64,000 bases of DNA from Streptomyces bluensis (GCF_014650715.1 NZ_BMVM01000017.1:62001-126000); one strand, 5' to 3'. Positions 32,613 to 41,996 are shown, counted from the stretch's first letter. Notes: a model not told the origin generated them from the letters alone. Numbers and translations are program-made.

Positions 32613-33914
32613 CTATCCCGGCACATGCTGGGCCGGCCTCTGTTTCGGCGGGTCCCGCCGGAGTTCCTCCAGGTGCCGCTGGACGTGCTGGAGCGCGCCC
32701 TCGCGGCGGCCCGGCACCCGGCGGCGCAACTCGGCGAGCGCGGGCCCCAGTTCGCGGGCCCGCGCCACGTCGTCGACACGTCCCCACTGGTGGTGGGCCC
32801 GGTCCACGGCGGTCTCGACGGCGGGCGCGTCCGGGGCCTGTCCGGCGGCCAGCCGGGCGGTGGCGACCGCCATCCACGTACGGCAGCTGCGCGCGGCGTC
32901 CCCCGCGAACATCGCCAGGTCGGCCCGCACCTCCGTCCAGTGCAGCGCCTGCTCGGAGGCGGCCCCGTAGGCGCGCTGGGCGTCCTGCTCGTGCCGTGCG
33001 GCGAGCGCGTCGGCCTCGTCGTGGCGCTCGGCCTGGACGGCGGTGGTGATGGCCGAGTGGGGGTCGGTGACCGCGGCCGACTCGGTGGGCGTGGCCGACT
33101 CGATGACCGCAGCCGGCGCGGTGGTCGCGGCTGGCGTGGTGGTCGCGACCGGCGCGGTCGTCGCGACCGGCGCGGTCGTCGCGGTCTGTGCGGGCGGCGC
33201 AGGGGGACGCGGCGGTGCCGAACGGTACGGGGCGCCGGGGGCGGAGCCGCCGGGAACGGGGCCCCCGACTCCGGGCGCGGGTTCCCACGACAGCACGACA
33301 TCGCCGTACGCGCCCTGTCCGTCACTCGCGATCCGGGACAGCGCCTGGTGGTGGAGCTGGGGCAACGGGGGCCGCTGACCGCTGCGGAGGATCGTCGCGA
33401 TCGCCCTCATGTACGACGGCTGCGCCACCGCACGGCGCGGTGGGGGCGGGGCGACGCGACCGTGGAGCGTGACGCCGGGGCCCACGTCGAGGGAGAGGGT
33501 GCGCAGGTGCTGCCAGGTCTCCGCGTCGGCGTGGAGATCGGCGATGAGGGCGGTCGAGCCCGGTGGGCGCAGGCGGAGTTCCTCGCGGATCCAGTGCCAG
33601 GGGAAGGCGGTGTAGCGGACGGTCGCCGGAGTGGTGCGGGCGAGCGCCAGGTGGGGCAGGTGCTGGCGGCGGTCGAGCTGGAGCTGGCCGGTGAGGAAGA
33701 TGGTGAGCGGGCCGGGTGCGCCGGCGGCGGCGCGCAGCCGGGTCAGTACGGCCTGGGGCTCCAGCGGGTCGGCCAGTTCGACGACGTTGGCCGTGTCGGT
33801 GCCGGCCAGGACGGGTGGGGCGACGGCGGCGAGTATGGGCAGCACGGAGGCCGCGTCCACCAGGCACGCCTTGCCTGTGGGCGAGGCGGCGAGCAGCAGG
33901 ACGGTTCCGGGCAT
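32613..33914 (-). CDS. Uncharacterised protein with Ala/Thr/Pro linker and helical C-terminus
   Basis: The protein has 433 residues from the ATG at 33914, favoured over 33929 because GGGGAGGA precedes it. Residues 1-190 form an alpha/beta domain (VLLLAASPTGKACLVDAASV, PLTIFLTGQLQLDRR, ALIADLHADAETWQHL). A long linker (about 230-290) contains repeats of TTAPVA encoded by direct repeats at about 33110-33185. Residues 290-400 form TPR-like helices (HDEADALAARHEQDAQRAYG). I do not recognise the family. It lies upstream of the orphan proteasome gene, same strand, with about 97 bases between them, so it might be a partner or substrate-handling factor. This is only context. Confidence 0.5.
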   Translation of the reverse strand: MPGTVLLLAASPTGKACLVDAASVLPILAAVAPPVLAGTDTANVVELADPLEPQAVLTRLRAAAGAPGPLTIFLTGQLQLDRRQHLPHLALARTTPATVRYTAFPWHWIREELRLRPPGSTALIADLHADAETWQHLRTLSLDVGPGVTLHGRVAPPPPRRAVAQPSYMRAIATILRSGQRPPLPQLHHQALSRIASDGQGAYGDVVLSWEPAPGVGGPVPGGSAPGAPYRSAPPRPPAPPAQTATTAPVATTAPVATTTPAATTAPAAVIESATPTESAAVTDPHSAITTAVQAERHDEADALAARHEQDAQRAYGAASEQALHWTEVRADLAMFAGDAARSCRTWMAVATARLAAGQAPDAPAVETAVDRAHHQWGRVDDVARARELGPALAELRRRVPGRREGALQHVQRHLEELRRDPPKQRPAQHVPG

Positions 33915-34021
33915 CGGTTCCTCCCCCATCGATCACGTACAGCAGCACGGTAACCGGTGCGGCTGCAAAGGGACGACGCTGTCGGCTCTCCGGGGTTCCG
34001 TCGCCTGCCCCGACCCCGCAC

Positions 34022-35257
34022 TCACGTACGCCCATGCCGCCGCACAGCGAAGATCGTCGTGTCGTCCGCGAGGCGCCCCCCGCAGTACTCCAGCGTCCCG
34101 TCCCGGACGAGCCGGACGAGACGGTTCGGGTCCGTCGCCATGTCGGGCGCGACGAGGAGCACACGGGCGAGCCGCTCCTGCAACGGGAAGAACTCCCCGT
34201 TCGCGCCCCGTGCCTCGGTCACCCCGTCCGTCACCAGCAGCAGCGTCTCGTCCGGCGCGAGCCGCAACATCCGCACCGGCGGCAGCGACTCGTCCGTCAA
34301 CTCACCCAGTCCCAGCGGGACCCCGTCCCCCGGCGGCAGGACACGCACACCACCGGGAGCGACCAGCAGCGGCGGTTCGTGGCCGAAGTTGACGACCTCG
34401 ACCAGCCCGTGGTCCCGCTCGGCCGTGGGGAAGCCCACGAGCACCGCCGTGGCGAACCGGTCCCCGTCCTCCCGCCCGATCGACGCGCTGTACCGGACGT
34501 GCCGCCGCATCCGCACCTCCAGCCGCTCGGCCACCGCACTCAGCCGGGCCTCGTGGTAGGCGGCCTCACGGAACGTCCCCAGCAGCGCGGACGCCGCCTC
34601 CACCGCCCCGAGCCCCTTGCCCTGGACGTCGCCGAGCAGCACGCGGGTGCCGTGCAGGCCGGGCTGGATGTCGTAGAAGTCGCCGCCGACGCGGGCCTCG
34701 GTGTCGGCGGAGAGGTACACGGCCGCGTGGTCCAGGCCGCCCCAGCCCGGCGGCAGCGGGCGCAGCACGGTGCGCCGGGTGGTCTCGACGACGTTCCGCA
34801 TGTGCAGCATGCGCTCCTCCCCGCGGACGCGCACCGCGCAGGCCAGCACCGACAGCACCCCGCCGACGACGACGAGGACGAAGTCGGCCAGCCCGGTCCG
34901 GTACTGGCCCGGCGAGGCGTAGAACAGGAGATACGCGATGACCGCCAGCACCGCGAACGTGACCGTCGTCCACACCCGGCACACGGCCGCCGCGACGGCC
35001 GGCACGAGCACGACCCACGAGATGACCCGGAAGTTGCCCGCCGTCGACAGGTCCAGCACCGGAACGGCGACCAGCAGCACCAGCGGCGGCACCCAGGCGA
35101 TACTGCGCCCGCGCACCTGTAGCGGTTTCGGTTTCTGCTGCCCCGCGAAATCCGGTTGGTGTTCCGGCCGCCACAGTTTGTCGAGGCGGTCGAGCGGCGA
35201 CCGCCTCGACCAGTGCCGGGGCCGCCGTCGGCCCCGCGCCGCCGCGTACCGCCTCAT
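34022..35257 (-). CDS. Membrane-bound SpoIIE-type PP2C phosphatase
   Basis: The protein has 411 residues. A basic N-terminus precedes four to five membrane helices (about 52-140; PPLVLLVAVPVLDL, FVLVVVGGVLSVLACAV). The SpoIIE domain runs from about 165 to 405, with VGGDFYDIQPG, LLGDVQGKGLGAVEAAS, the F-G-H-E-P-P-L-L segment, LLLVTDGVTEARG and a final D-D-T-T-I-F-A-V. Metal-binding Asp residues are present, unlike the phosphatase at 21.7 kb. Such proteins dephosphorylate anti-sigma-factor antagonists. No HATPase partner is next to it. The ATG at 35257 has no strong ribosome-binding site. Confidence 0.88.
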   Translation of the reverse strand: MRRYAAARGRRRPRHWSRRSPLDRLDKLWRPEHQPDFAGQQKPKPLQVRGRSIAWVPPLVLLVAVPVLDLSTAGNFRVISWVVLVPAVAAAVCRVWTTVTFAVLAVIAYLLFYASPGQYRTGLADFVLVVVGGVLSVLACAVRVRGEERMLHMRNVVETTRRTVLRPLPPGWGGLDHAAVYLSADTEARVGGDFYDIQPGLHGTRVLLGDVQGKGLGAVEAASALLGTFREAAYHEARLSAVAERLEVRMRRHVRYSASIGREDGDRFATAVLVGFPTAERDHGLVEVVNFGHEPPLLVAPGGVRVLPPGDGVPLGLGELTDESLPPVRMLRLAPDETLLLVTDGVTEARGANGEFFPLQERLARVLLVAPDMATDPNRLVRLVRDGTLEYCGGRLADDTTIFAVRRHGRT

Positions 35258-35405
35258 GGGGCCCAGCGAAACACGCTGTCACAGAACTCGCATCCCGACT
35301 TGCCAGGCGCCCACCCGGGGTGTGCGCTGGAAGGCGGGCGGAGGAGAGAACAGAGAAGAGAGATCCAGCGGGCCCAGCGGGACCAGCGGAGAGAGGAGCG
35401 CTCCC

Positions 35406-35867
35406 ATGGCTCATCCCACACCGGCGCCGAAGACAACCGGAAGGCCCGAGGTCTGGGTCCCGCACGCGCCGGACCTCCCCGACGTCCTCAGCGAGCGCAC
35501 ACACAACGTGGTCCGATGGGCGCTGACCGTGACAGTGGGGCTGGTCTACGGCTACTGGACCGCGTCCGTCAACCGCGCGGGCGGTCCGATCACGGGCTGG
35601 AACATCCTCCTGGGATTCGTGAGCGCCTTCGTGTTCATGGGGGCCCTCACGGGTGTCCGCGCGCTGGCGCCCCGGCTGCGGCGCGAGCTGCACGCCGCGA
35701 CGTGGGCCGCCTTCGCGGGCATCGCCTTCGGCTTCATCTACAGCCAGAGCGACGCGAGCGTCCTGCAGTCCTCCCTCCTGTCCCTGGCGGTCGCGGTGGT
35801 CGTGGGCGCGATGGCCTTCTACCGGTACTACACGCACGAGGACGCCGAGGGTCACCGGGACAGGTGA
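35406..35867 (+). CDS. Four-helix small membrane protein, unknown
   Basis: The protein has 153 residues from the ATG at 35406 with GAGAGGAG upstream. It has about four hydrophobic helices (VVRWALTVTVGLVYGYW, WNILLGFVSAFVFMGAL, WAAFAGIAFGFIY, LLSLAVAVVVGAMAF) and a short basic/acidic cytosolic tail (YYTHEDAEGHRDR). The family is not known to me; Streptomyces genomes have many such proteins. It is divergent from the membrane phosphatase. Confidence 0.7.
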   Translation: MAHPTPAPKTTGRPEVWVPHAPDLPDVLSERTHNVVRWALTVTVGLVYGYWTASVNRAGGPITGWNILLGFVSAFVFMGALTGVRALAPRLRRELHAATWAAFAGIAFGFIYSQSDASVLQSSLLSLAVAVVVGAMAFYRYYTHEDAEGHRDR

Positions 35868-35960
35868 CGGCCCCGCCCCGCTGTCCCCGTACGGCTTGTC
35901 CTGTGCGCCCATATGCAGTCATCGGCGGTCCGACCGCTCGCGCGCGGTGGCTGAGGAGCC

Positions 35961-36878
35961 TTGCCTGAGAGGGTGCCTCGACGTGTCCGGAGCGCCCTGT
36001 CGGCCGTGCTGATCGCGCTCGCCTCCCTGCTCGCGCCGCTCGGCGCGCTGTCGGCGTGGGCGACGTACGAGATCGGCGACGCGGCACGGTACGAGGCGGC
36101 GACGGCACCGCTGGCCGCCGACCCGCACGTGCGGAACGCGATCGCGGACGCGGTCACGGCCGGGATCATGCGGGAGGTCCATGTGAGGCCGCCGCTGAAG
36201 GGGCCGGTGCGGGCGTTCACGCACGACGCCGTGCGGTCCTTCACGCAGACCGCCGCGTACCGCGCGGCGTGGACCGCGGCGAACCGGGCCGCGCACGACA
36301 CGGTGCTGCGGGCGGTGCGCGACGACGGTACGGCGCCCGTGACGCTCGACGTGGCGCCCGTCACCGAGCGGGTGAAGGAGCGGCTCGTACGCGACCGCGT
36401 GCCGTTCGCCCACCGCATCCCGGTCGAACACACCGAGGTCGTCGTGCTGGCGTCCGATGACCTGGACCGGCTCCGGAAGGGATACCGCGTGCTCGAACTC
36501 ACCGCGTTCTGGCTGCCGTCACTCGCCCTGGCACTGGCCGTGGCCGGCGTCCTCGTGTCCGCCTGCCGCCGCGGCGCGGTGTTCGCGACGGGGGTCGGTA
36601 CGGCACTGGGCGGTGTCCTGCTGGGGATCGCCGTGGCCGTGGGCCGCCATATGACGCTCACCGACCTGCCGCCCGACGTGTCCCGCGCGGCGGGGGCCGC
36701 CGTCTACGACGCCCTGACGGCCACCCTGCGCACGGTGACGTGGCTGCTGGTGGTGCTGGGCGTGTCGGTGGCACTGGCGGCCTGGGTCACGGGTTACCAC
36801 GGCCACCACCGGCAGCCCCCGCCCGAGCCTGCCCCGCCGGTGCCCACCCCGCAGGAGCAGCCACAGCCCCAGACCTGA
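35961..36878 (+). CDS. Integral membrane protein with large extracytoplasmic loop
   Basis: The protein has 305 residues from a TTG at 35961 with GAGGAG upstream. One helix near the start (LSAVLIALASLLAPLGALSAW) is followed by a 130-residue outside region rich in Ala and charged residues, then three further helices (about 175-195, 200-230, 255-275). The C-terminus is Pro/Gln-rich (PPPEPAPPVPTPQEQPQPQ). I recognise the general type as an unnamed actinobacterial membrane protein; no catalytic motif is visible. Confidence 0.65.
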   Translation: MPERVPRRVRSALSAVLIALASLLAPLGALSAWATYEIGDAARYEAATAPLAADPHVRNAIADAVTAGIMREVHVRPPLKGPVRAFTHDAVRSFTQTAAYRAAWTAANRAAHDTVLRAVRDDGTAPVTLDVAPVTERVKERLVRDRVPFAHRIPVEHTEVVVLASDDLDRLRKGYRVLELTAFWLPSLALALAVAGVLVSACRRGAVFATGVGTALGGVLLGIAVAVGRHMTLTDLPPDVSRAAGAAVYDALTATLRTVTWLLVVLGVSVALAAWVTGYHGHHRQPPPEPAPPVPTPQEQPQPQT

Positions 36879-36950
36879 CGCCACCGCCCCGCCGGCGGAC
36901 CGCCGTAATTCCATGGCGCGACGGCACCCGCCGGACTACGGTCGCCCCTC

Positions 36951-37337
36951 ATGCCCACCCAGCCCACGACCACGACCACCCGGCCCACGACCACCCTGTG
37001 GCGCCCGACCGGCCCGGAGGAGCTCGCGCTCGTGGAGGCCTCCGGCTGGACCGCCTGGCCCCCGCGACTGCCCGAGCAGCCCATCTTCTACCCGGTCCTC
37101 AACGAGGACTACGCCGTGCGCATCGCCCGCGACTGGAACGTGCCCGCCTCCGGCTCGGGTTACGTGACCCGCTTCGAGATCGACACGGAGTTCGTCTCCC
37201 GGTACCCGGTCCGGCAGGCCGGCGGCCGGACCATCCTGGAGCTCTGGGTCCCGGCGGAGGAGCTGACGGAGTTCAACGCGCACATCGTGGGCCGCATCGA
37301 GGTCGTACGGGAGTTCCACACCGTGTCGCGGTCCTGA
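36951..37337 (+). CDS. Small protein often labelled ADP-ribosylation/crystallin J1-like
   Basis: The protein has 128 residues. A Thr-rich start (MPTQPTTTTTRPTTTLWRP) precedes a compact domain: LALVEASGWTAWPPRLPEQP, IFYPVLNEDYAVRIARDWN, VTRFEIDTEFVSRYPVRQAGG and LWVPAEELTEFNAHIVG. Similar Streptomyces proteins carry the label 'ADP-ribosylation/crystallin J1', but the true ADP-ribosylglycohydrolase motifs are absent, so the name should be treated with care. Likely cytosolic; role unknown. Confidence 0.65.
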   Translation: MPTQPTTTTTRPTTTLWRPTGPEELALVEASGWTAWPPRLPEQPIFYPVLNEDYAVRIARDWNVPASGSGYVTRFEIDTEFVSRYPVRQAGGRTILELWVPAEELTEFNAHIVGRIEVVREFHTVSRS

Positions 37338-37507
37338 CCCGCGGCACGGCGTCAGCAGGGCGTTCCCGGTCGCCGGTCAACACCGCGCCCGTGGCGGATC
37401 GTTACGTCACTCCCGCAGGGGTGACGCGGCACGTACGCACGGCCGATGAGGGCAATGCTCCACCTTGTCAGCCTTCTTACCGACTTCCTACCGAAAAGGT
37501 GATGTTC

Positions 37508-37714
37508 ATGAAGCGTACGGCTGCCGTCCTGCTCGGAACCCTTGCCGCACTCGGCGCCCTCGGCGCCACGTCCGCGCCCGCCGTCGCGGTGCCGGACCCC
37601 GTGGGGACCCTCAACTGCGCACTCCAGACCCCCGGTGACGTGACCGCCTTGGTCGACCCCGCCGCGCCGGCCGTGCCCACCGAGATCCCGGGCGCGACCT
37701 GCCTGACTCCGTGA
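37508..37714 (+). CDS. Small secreted protein with two cysteines
   Basis: The protein has 68 residues; the ATG at 37508 is favoured because AAAAGG lies about eight bases upstream. A clear signal peptide (KRTAAVLLGTLAALGALGA, cleavage near APAVA) leaves about 40 residues rich in Ala and Pro with Cys at NCALQ and TCLTP, which may pair. It is unlike chaplins. A strong hairpin follows, shared with the convergent snapalysin gene. Confidence 0.65.
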   Translation: MKRTAAVLLGTLAALGALGATSAPAVAVPDPVGTLNCALQTPGDVTALVDPAAPAVPTEIPGATCLTP

Positions 37715-37734
37715 GCCGGACAACCGACGGATGA

Positions 37735-37769
37735 GTGCGGGCCGCCCTGTGCAGGAGGGCGGCCCGCAC
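37735..37769. terminator. Bidirectional hairpin between the small secreted protein and snapalysin genes
   Basis: Perfect 14-base arms (37735-37748 and 37756-37769, core GTGCGGGCCGCCCT) with a seven-base loop between two converging genes. Confidence 0.75.
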
Positions 37770-37799
37770 CCGTGGGGGGTGGCGCCTGATCGGGCCCCG

Positions 37800-38477
37800 C
37801 TAGCGGGCCTTGCCGAGCGCCTTGTCCAGGGCCTCGGCGAAGCCGTTGGCCCACAGCTGGTCCACGCGGGCCCGCTCCGCCGCGTTCGGGTTGGCGTTCG
37901 TGCAGGACGTACCGGGGCCGCCGCCCGACATCAGCTCGCTGCACGGGCCGGAGTAGTGGTCCGGCAGGCCGAGCACGTGCCCGGTCTCGTGGGCGGTCAC
38001 GCGCGTGGAGTCGTACTGCTGGTTCTGCGCGTAGTCGAGGAAGATGTAGCCGCTGCCGTGGCCGTTCGTGGAGGCGTAGGAGCCCCGCGGGTCGTTGCCC
38101 TCCCGGTAGCTGAAGTCGGCGCTCGACGCCGAGCCCGACTGGAGTTTCACGTTCGCCACCGCGCCGTTCCAGATCGAGGTGGAGCGGGCTATCTGGCCGG
38201 CGAACGTGGGCGCGCGGGAGGCGTCGTAGACGACGGTGACGGCCGCGGCCTGCGGGTTGGCGGCGCGCTTCTCGGCGACCGACCGGATCACCGCCTCGAA
38301 GAACGCCCGGTTGGCCTTGGCCTCTTCCGACGAACCCTCGTACTTCACATACGACACGGACGACTCGGGGGCGGGCGCGGCGGACGCGGGGACCGCCGTG
38401 CTCAGGCCGGCGCCCGCGAGAGCGAGGGCGATCGCCGCCACACGGGCGGACTTGGGCATGCGTGTGCGCAGACGCAT
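37800..38477 (-). CDS. snpA: Snapalysin, secreted zinc metalloprotease (M7)
   Basis: The protein has 225 residues with a signal peptide (1-34, PASAAP). A short propeptide precedes the mature enzyme (roughly from 75 on). The M7 motif H163-E-T-G-H167-V-L-G-L-P-D173 supplies the three zinc ligands (His, His, Asp) and is followed by CSELMSGGG with the Met-turn and C179/C192 for the conserved disulfide. Snapalysin is a small neutral protease that degrades milk proteins and other extracellular protein. It is divergent from its classical LysR-type activator, encoded from 38740. A T-N11-A palindrome lies about 80 bases upstream. Confidence 0.93.
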   Translation of the reverse strand: MRLRTRMPKSARVAAIALALAGAGLSTAVPASAAPAPESSVSYVKYEGSSEEAKANRAFFEAVIRSVAEKRAANPQAAAVTVVYDASRAPTFAGQIARSTSIWNGAVANVKLQSGSASSADFSYREGNDPRGSYASTNGHGSGYIFLDYAQNQQYDSTRVTAHETGHVLGLPDHYSGPCSELMSGGGPGTSCTNANPNAAERARVDQLWANGFAEALDKALGKAR

Positions 38478-38555
38478 CGATGACTCCTTGGGTGGGGGGT
38501 GAAGTCGTCATCGAGTCTGGGCGCCTGTGCGATGGCTGTGATGACGCCAACAGGC

Positions 38556-38572
38556 GATAGCACGCGGCTATC
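38556..38572. promoter_or_regulatory. LysR-type T-N11-A operator between snpA and its regulator
   Basis: GATAGC and GCTATC are perfect arms around ACGCG and include T38558 and A38570 in T-N11-A spacing, the LysR consensus. A second, wider pair, GCATGGG (38654-38660) and CCCATGC (38680-38686), lies nearer the regulator gene. Together they suggest activation of snpA and autoregulation. Confidence 0.7.
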
Positions 38573-38739
38573 AGCCGGCGCCGACCGTCCGTCCGTCGTT
38601 CGCCCGTCGGGCGCCCCGTCGTCCGCCCGTCGGCCGTCCAACTCGCCTGTGTTGCATGGGGTTTGTGCGTCTGGTGCAACCCATGCTCGCGCTCTAGTCT
38701 CCACTGACATGGAGCTGGGACAAGCAGAGAGCTTGCACC

Positions 38740-39756
38740 ATGGAGCTTGAGGTGAGACATCTACGCGCGTTGTGCGCCATCGCCGACACCGGCAGCCTGC
38801 ACCGCGCCGCACGCCAACTCGGCGTGGCACAGCCCTCGTTGAGCACCCAGTTGCGCCGTATCGAGCAGGCGCTGGGCGGCACCCTGTTCCTCCGCGAGCG
38901 CACCGGCTGCCGCCCCACCGCGCTGGGCCGTGTGGTGCTGGGCCGGGCCCGCCCCCTCGTGGCCGAGTTGCAGGCCCTGGTGGCCGAGGCCCGCGCAGCC
39001 GCCGTGACGGGCCCTCAGCTCCGCGTCGGCTCCACCGCGAGCCCCGCCCTCGCGGGCTGGCTGCGCCGCCTGCGGGACGGCCCGCGCGAACCCCTCCTCC
39101 AGATGGACGTCTCCGCGAACGCCCTGCTGCGCATGGTCGCCGACGGCCAGCTCGACGTCGCGTTCGTGCACGAGGTGGAGGGGTGCCCGCTGCGCATCCC
39201 GCCCGAACTCGGCATCCGCGTCCTCGTCGAGCGCGAGCCGCAGTTCGTGTCGCTGCCCATGGACCACCCGGCCGCCGCCCGGCCCGTCGTACGCCTGACA
39301 GACCTGGCCGAGGACCGCTGGATGGTCGACCCGACGGTGGACGGCGAGTGGGACGCGGTGCACCGCATGCTGCGCACCGCGGGTCTCAACCCCCGCATCC
39401 TGCACGGCGACTACCACACCACCGCGTCCCTCGTCGCGACCGGCGAGGTCGTCACCGTCTGCCAGCCGACCTGCCAGTCCCGCCCCGGTATGGCCGTACG
39501 CCGCCTGCACGGCGACCCCCTCGGTGTACGCCTCATCCTCGCGGCCCGCACCGAGGAGATGCTGGACTCCGTGTACCCGGTGCTGGTCGAGGCGTACTGG
39601 GACACGGTCCGCCAGGCACCGGCGTACCGGGAGTGGCTCATGGCGAAGGGGGCGCCCCCGGGCCTGGGAGCGCCCCCTTTGTCGTCCGAGCCGTGTGAAC
39701 CGTACGAGCCCTACGAGCCGTACGAGCACACGTACCGCGAGAGGAAACCCGCGTAG
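38740..39756 (+). CDS. LysR-family regulator of snapalysin
   Basis: The protein has 338 residues. The N-terminal winged helix reads VRHLRALCAIADTGSLHRAA then RQLGVAQPSLSTQLRRIE, and the substrate-binding domain follows (about 88-300, LRVGSTASPALAGWLRRL). The C-terminus has a run of EPYEP repeats encoded by a TACGAGCC-type DNA repeat near 39700-39725. In streptomycetes this regulator family (SnpR/MprR) activates the divergent snapalysin gene. The spacing (262 bases) and the T-N11-A palindrome support the same relation here. Confidence 0.9.
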   Translation: MELEVRHLRALCAIADTGSLHRAARQLGVAQPSLSTQLRRIEQALGGTLFLRERTGCRPTALGRVVLGRARPLVAELQALVAEARAAAVTGPQLRVGSTASPALAGWLRRLRDGPREPLLQMDVSANALLRMVADGQLDVAFVHEVEGCPLRIPPELGIRVLVEREPQFVSLPMDHPAAARPVVRLTDLAEDRWMVDPTVDGEWDAVHRMLRTAGLNPRILHGDYHTTASLVATGEVVTVCQPTCQSRPGMAVRRLHGDPLGVRLILAARTEEMLDSVYPVLVEAYWDTVRQAPAYREWLMAKGAPPGLGAPPLSSEPCEPYEPYEPYEHTYRERKPA

Positions 39757-39843
39757 ATACGCGGCACGTCGCAGCTACGGCTCTCCTTCGCTACGCCGGT
39801 ACCGCGCCATTCCGGTACCCCGCTACGTCCGCGTCACGGACCG

Positions 39844-41934
39844 TCAGACGCCGATGTCGCTGCCGTCCACGGCCCACACCGAGACCACGGACGGGCGAAC
39901 GATCTTGCCCTCTCCGTCCGGCCAGGCGCTCTTCGGGTTCTCCACGGAGGCGCCGTCGATCTCGCCCGGGTGCTGGACGGCGACGAGGACGCGGCGGTCC
40001 TGGACGATCGGGCCGCAGGTCTCGGCGCCGTTCGGCACGGTCAGGAACTGCTTGAGCTCACCGCGCCGCTCGCCCTTGGTCGCCACGCCGAACAGGCCGT
40101 CGTGCGAGCCGAGCGCGTTGCCGTCGGTGGAGATCCACAGGTTGCCGTGCGGGTCGAAGGCGACGTTGTCCGGGCAGGAGATCGGGCTGACCTGGTCCTT
40201 CGGGAAGCCCGCGAAGTAGGTGGCCGGGTCGTTCGGGTCACCCGCGACGAGGAACAGCTGCCAGGCGAACGTCGTGCTCTCGGGCCGGTTCCAGCGCTCG
40301 GTGAGTTCGAGGATGTGGCCGTGCTTGTTGGCGTTGCGGGGGTTGGCCTCGTCCGCCTTGGCGTTGGAGCCGACACCGCGGTTGCTGTTGTTCGTCAGGG
40401 CGACGTAGACCTTGCCGCTGACGGGGTTGGGCTCGACGTCCTCGGGGCGGTCCATCTTCGTGGCGCCCACCTTGTCACCGGCGAGCCGCGTGAAGACGAA
40501 GACCTCCTCCGCCGTCATCCCGTCCACGTGCGAGACGGCGCCGTCGGCGGTGGCGGTGGCCAGCGGGATCCACTCGCCGCTGCCGTCGAACTCGCCGTCG
40601 CTCGGCAGCTTGCCCGTGCCGTCGATCTCGATGGCGGGGGAGTTGCCGGTGAACTTGGCGACGTAGAGGGTGCCCTCGTCGAGCAGGGAGAGGTTGTGCT
40701 CGCGCACGGCACGCGACGTCCCCTGCTTCATCCGCTTGCTGCCGACGAACTTGTAGAGGTAGTCGAAGCGCTCGTCGTCACCGGAGTACGCGACGGGACG
40801 GCCGTCGGCCGTCAGCCGGATGGTCGCACCCTCGTGCTTGAAGCGGCCGAGCGCGGTGTGCTTGCGGGGCGTCGACGTCGGGTCGTACGGGTCGAACTCG
40901 ACGATGTAGCCGAAGCGGTGGACCTCGTTCGGCTCCTGGGCGACGTCGAACCGCTTGTCGAACCTCTCCCACTTGCGCTCGGAGGCCCCGGTGCCGATGC
41001 CGTACCGCTTGTCGGTCGCGCGGCTGCTGTTGGCGAAGTACTGGTTGAAGTTCTCCTCGCCGTGGAGGGTGGTCCCCCAGGGCGTGGTGCCGCCCGCGCA
41101 GTTGTTGAGGGTGCCCAGGACCTTCGTGCCGGTCGGGTCGGCGGAGGTCTTCAGCAGGTCGGACCCGGCGGCGGGGCCGGTGATCCGGAACTCGGTGGTG
41201 GCGGTGACACGGCGGTTGAGGTGGTGCCGGGGCACGGCGGTGAGCTTGCCGGTGCGCTTGTCCTCCTCGACGACGACCGCGGCCAGACCGTGCGCGGCCC
41301 AGGCGATCTCGACCTGCTCGCGGGTGGGGTTCGCGGGGTCGTACCCGCGGAACATCAGCACCTCGTCGGTGTACTCGTGGTTGGCGACGAGGATCTGCCG
41401 TCCGCGCTCACCCGGCACCGGGAGGAGGGCGAGGAAGTCGTTGTTGTAACCGAACTGCCCGGCCTGGGCCTTGGCCGTCTGGTTCTCGGGGTCGAAGGCG
41501 GGGGCGCCGCGCAGGATGGGGTCGCCCCAGCGGATGACGACGTTCTGCTGGTACCCGTCGGGGATCACCACGGCGTCGGTGGTGTTGGGGGCGACGGGGG
41601 CGAAACGCAGACCGCGGGCGGCCTTGCCCTGCTTGGCGGCCGTGGCGGCGGGGGCGTCGGCGGCGGTACCCGTGTCGGTCGTGCCCGCGGCGGCGGGGGT
41701 GACGACGGCGGCACCGGCACCGGTGGCCACGGTCACGACGGCGGCGGCGCGCATCATCGTCCGCCGGCTCAGCGCGGTGGCGATGACGTCACCGACGTAT
41801 TCATTGGTGCTGGTGTTCGGCACCTCGTGGAAGCAGGCGTCACCACACCGGAACCGGCAGGTCATGGCGGACCGCCCCCCGGGGTGCGACGCGCTCGCCC
41901 CGTTTACTCCAACCACTGGCAACAGTTTGCGCAC
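39844..41934 (-). CDS. PhoX-family secreted alkaline phosphatase
   Basis: The protein has 696 residues from a GTG at 41934 with GGGAGAG upstream. A Cys-containing N-terminus (TCRFRCGDACFHE) precedes a Tat motif (S-R57-R58-T-M-M-R) and hydrophobic core, so it is exported folded. The body is the PhoX (DUF839) calcium-iron phosphatase fold: VANHEYTDEVLMFRGYD, CAGGTTPWGTTLHGEENFNQ, MDRPEDVEPNPVSGKVYVAL and PDNVAFDPHGNLWISTDGN. It releases phosphate from organic esters under phosphate starvation. Two GTTCACC-like repeats 11 bases apart lie upstream, so PhoP control is likely. Confidence 0.88.
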   Translation of the reverse strand: MRKLLPVVGVNGASASHPGGRSAMTCRFRCGDACFHEVPNTSTNEYVGDVIATALSRRTMMRAAAVVTVATGAGAAVVTPAAAGTTDTGTAADAPAATAAKQGKAARGLRFAPVAPNTTDAVVIPDGYQQNVVIRWGDPILRGAPAFDPENQTAKAQAGQFGYNNDFLALLPVPGERGRQILVANHEYTDEVLMFRGYDPANPTREQVEIAWAAHGLAAVVVEEDKRTGKLTAVPRHHLNRRVTATTEFRITGPAAGSDLLKTSADPTGTKVLGTLNNCAGGTTPWGTTLHGEENFNQYFANSSRATDKRYGIGTGASERKWERFDKRFDVAQEPNEVHRFGYIVEFDPYDPTSTPRKHTALGRFKHEGATIRLTADGRPVAYSGDDERFDYLYKFVGSKRMKQGTSRAVREHNLSLLDEGTLYVAKFTGNSPAIEIDGTGKLPSDGEFDGSGEWIPLATATADGAVSHVDGMTAEEVFVFTRLAGDKVGATKMDRPEDVEPNPVSGKVYVALTNNSNRGVGSNAKADEANPRNANKHGHILELTERWNRPESTTFAWQLFLVAGDPNDPATYFAGFPKDQVSPISCPDNVAFDPHGNLWISTDGNALGSHDGLFGVATKGERRGELKQFLTVPNGAETCGPIVQDRRVLVAVQHPGEIDGASVENPKSAWPDGEGKIVRPSVVSVWAVDGSDIGV

Positions 41935-41996
41935 TTTACTCTCCCGATGCGTGCCCTTGATGTGATTGGGACGGTAGGGGCGAATGCGTTCGAGTA

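Noticed and set aside
32613..33914. Caspase-like N-terminal domain in the protein upstream of the orphan proteasome subunit
   Set aside because: No convincing His/Cys pair in the expected strand context; left as unknown.
38709..38739. Earlier ATG (38709) for the LysR gene
   Set aside because: It is out of frame with the LysR protein; the helix-turn-helix begins normally from 38740.
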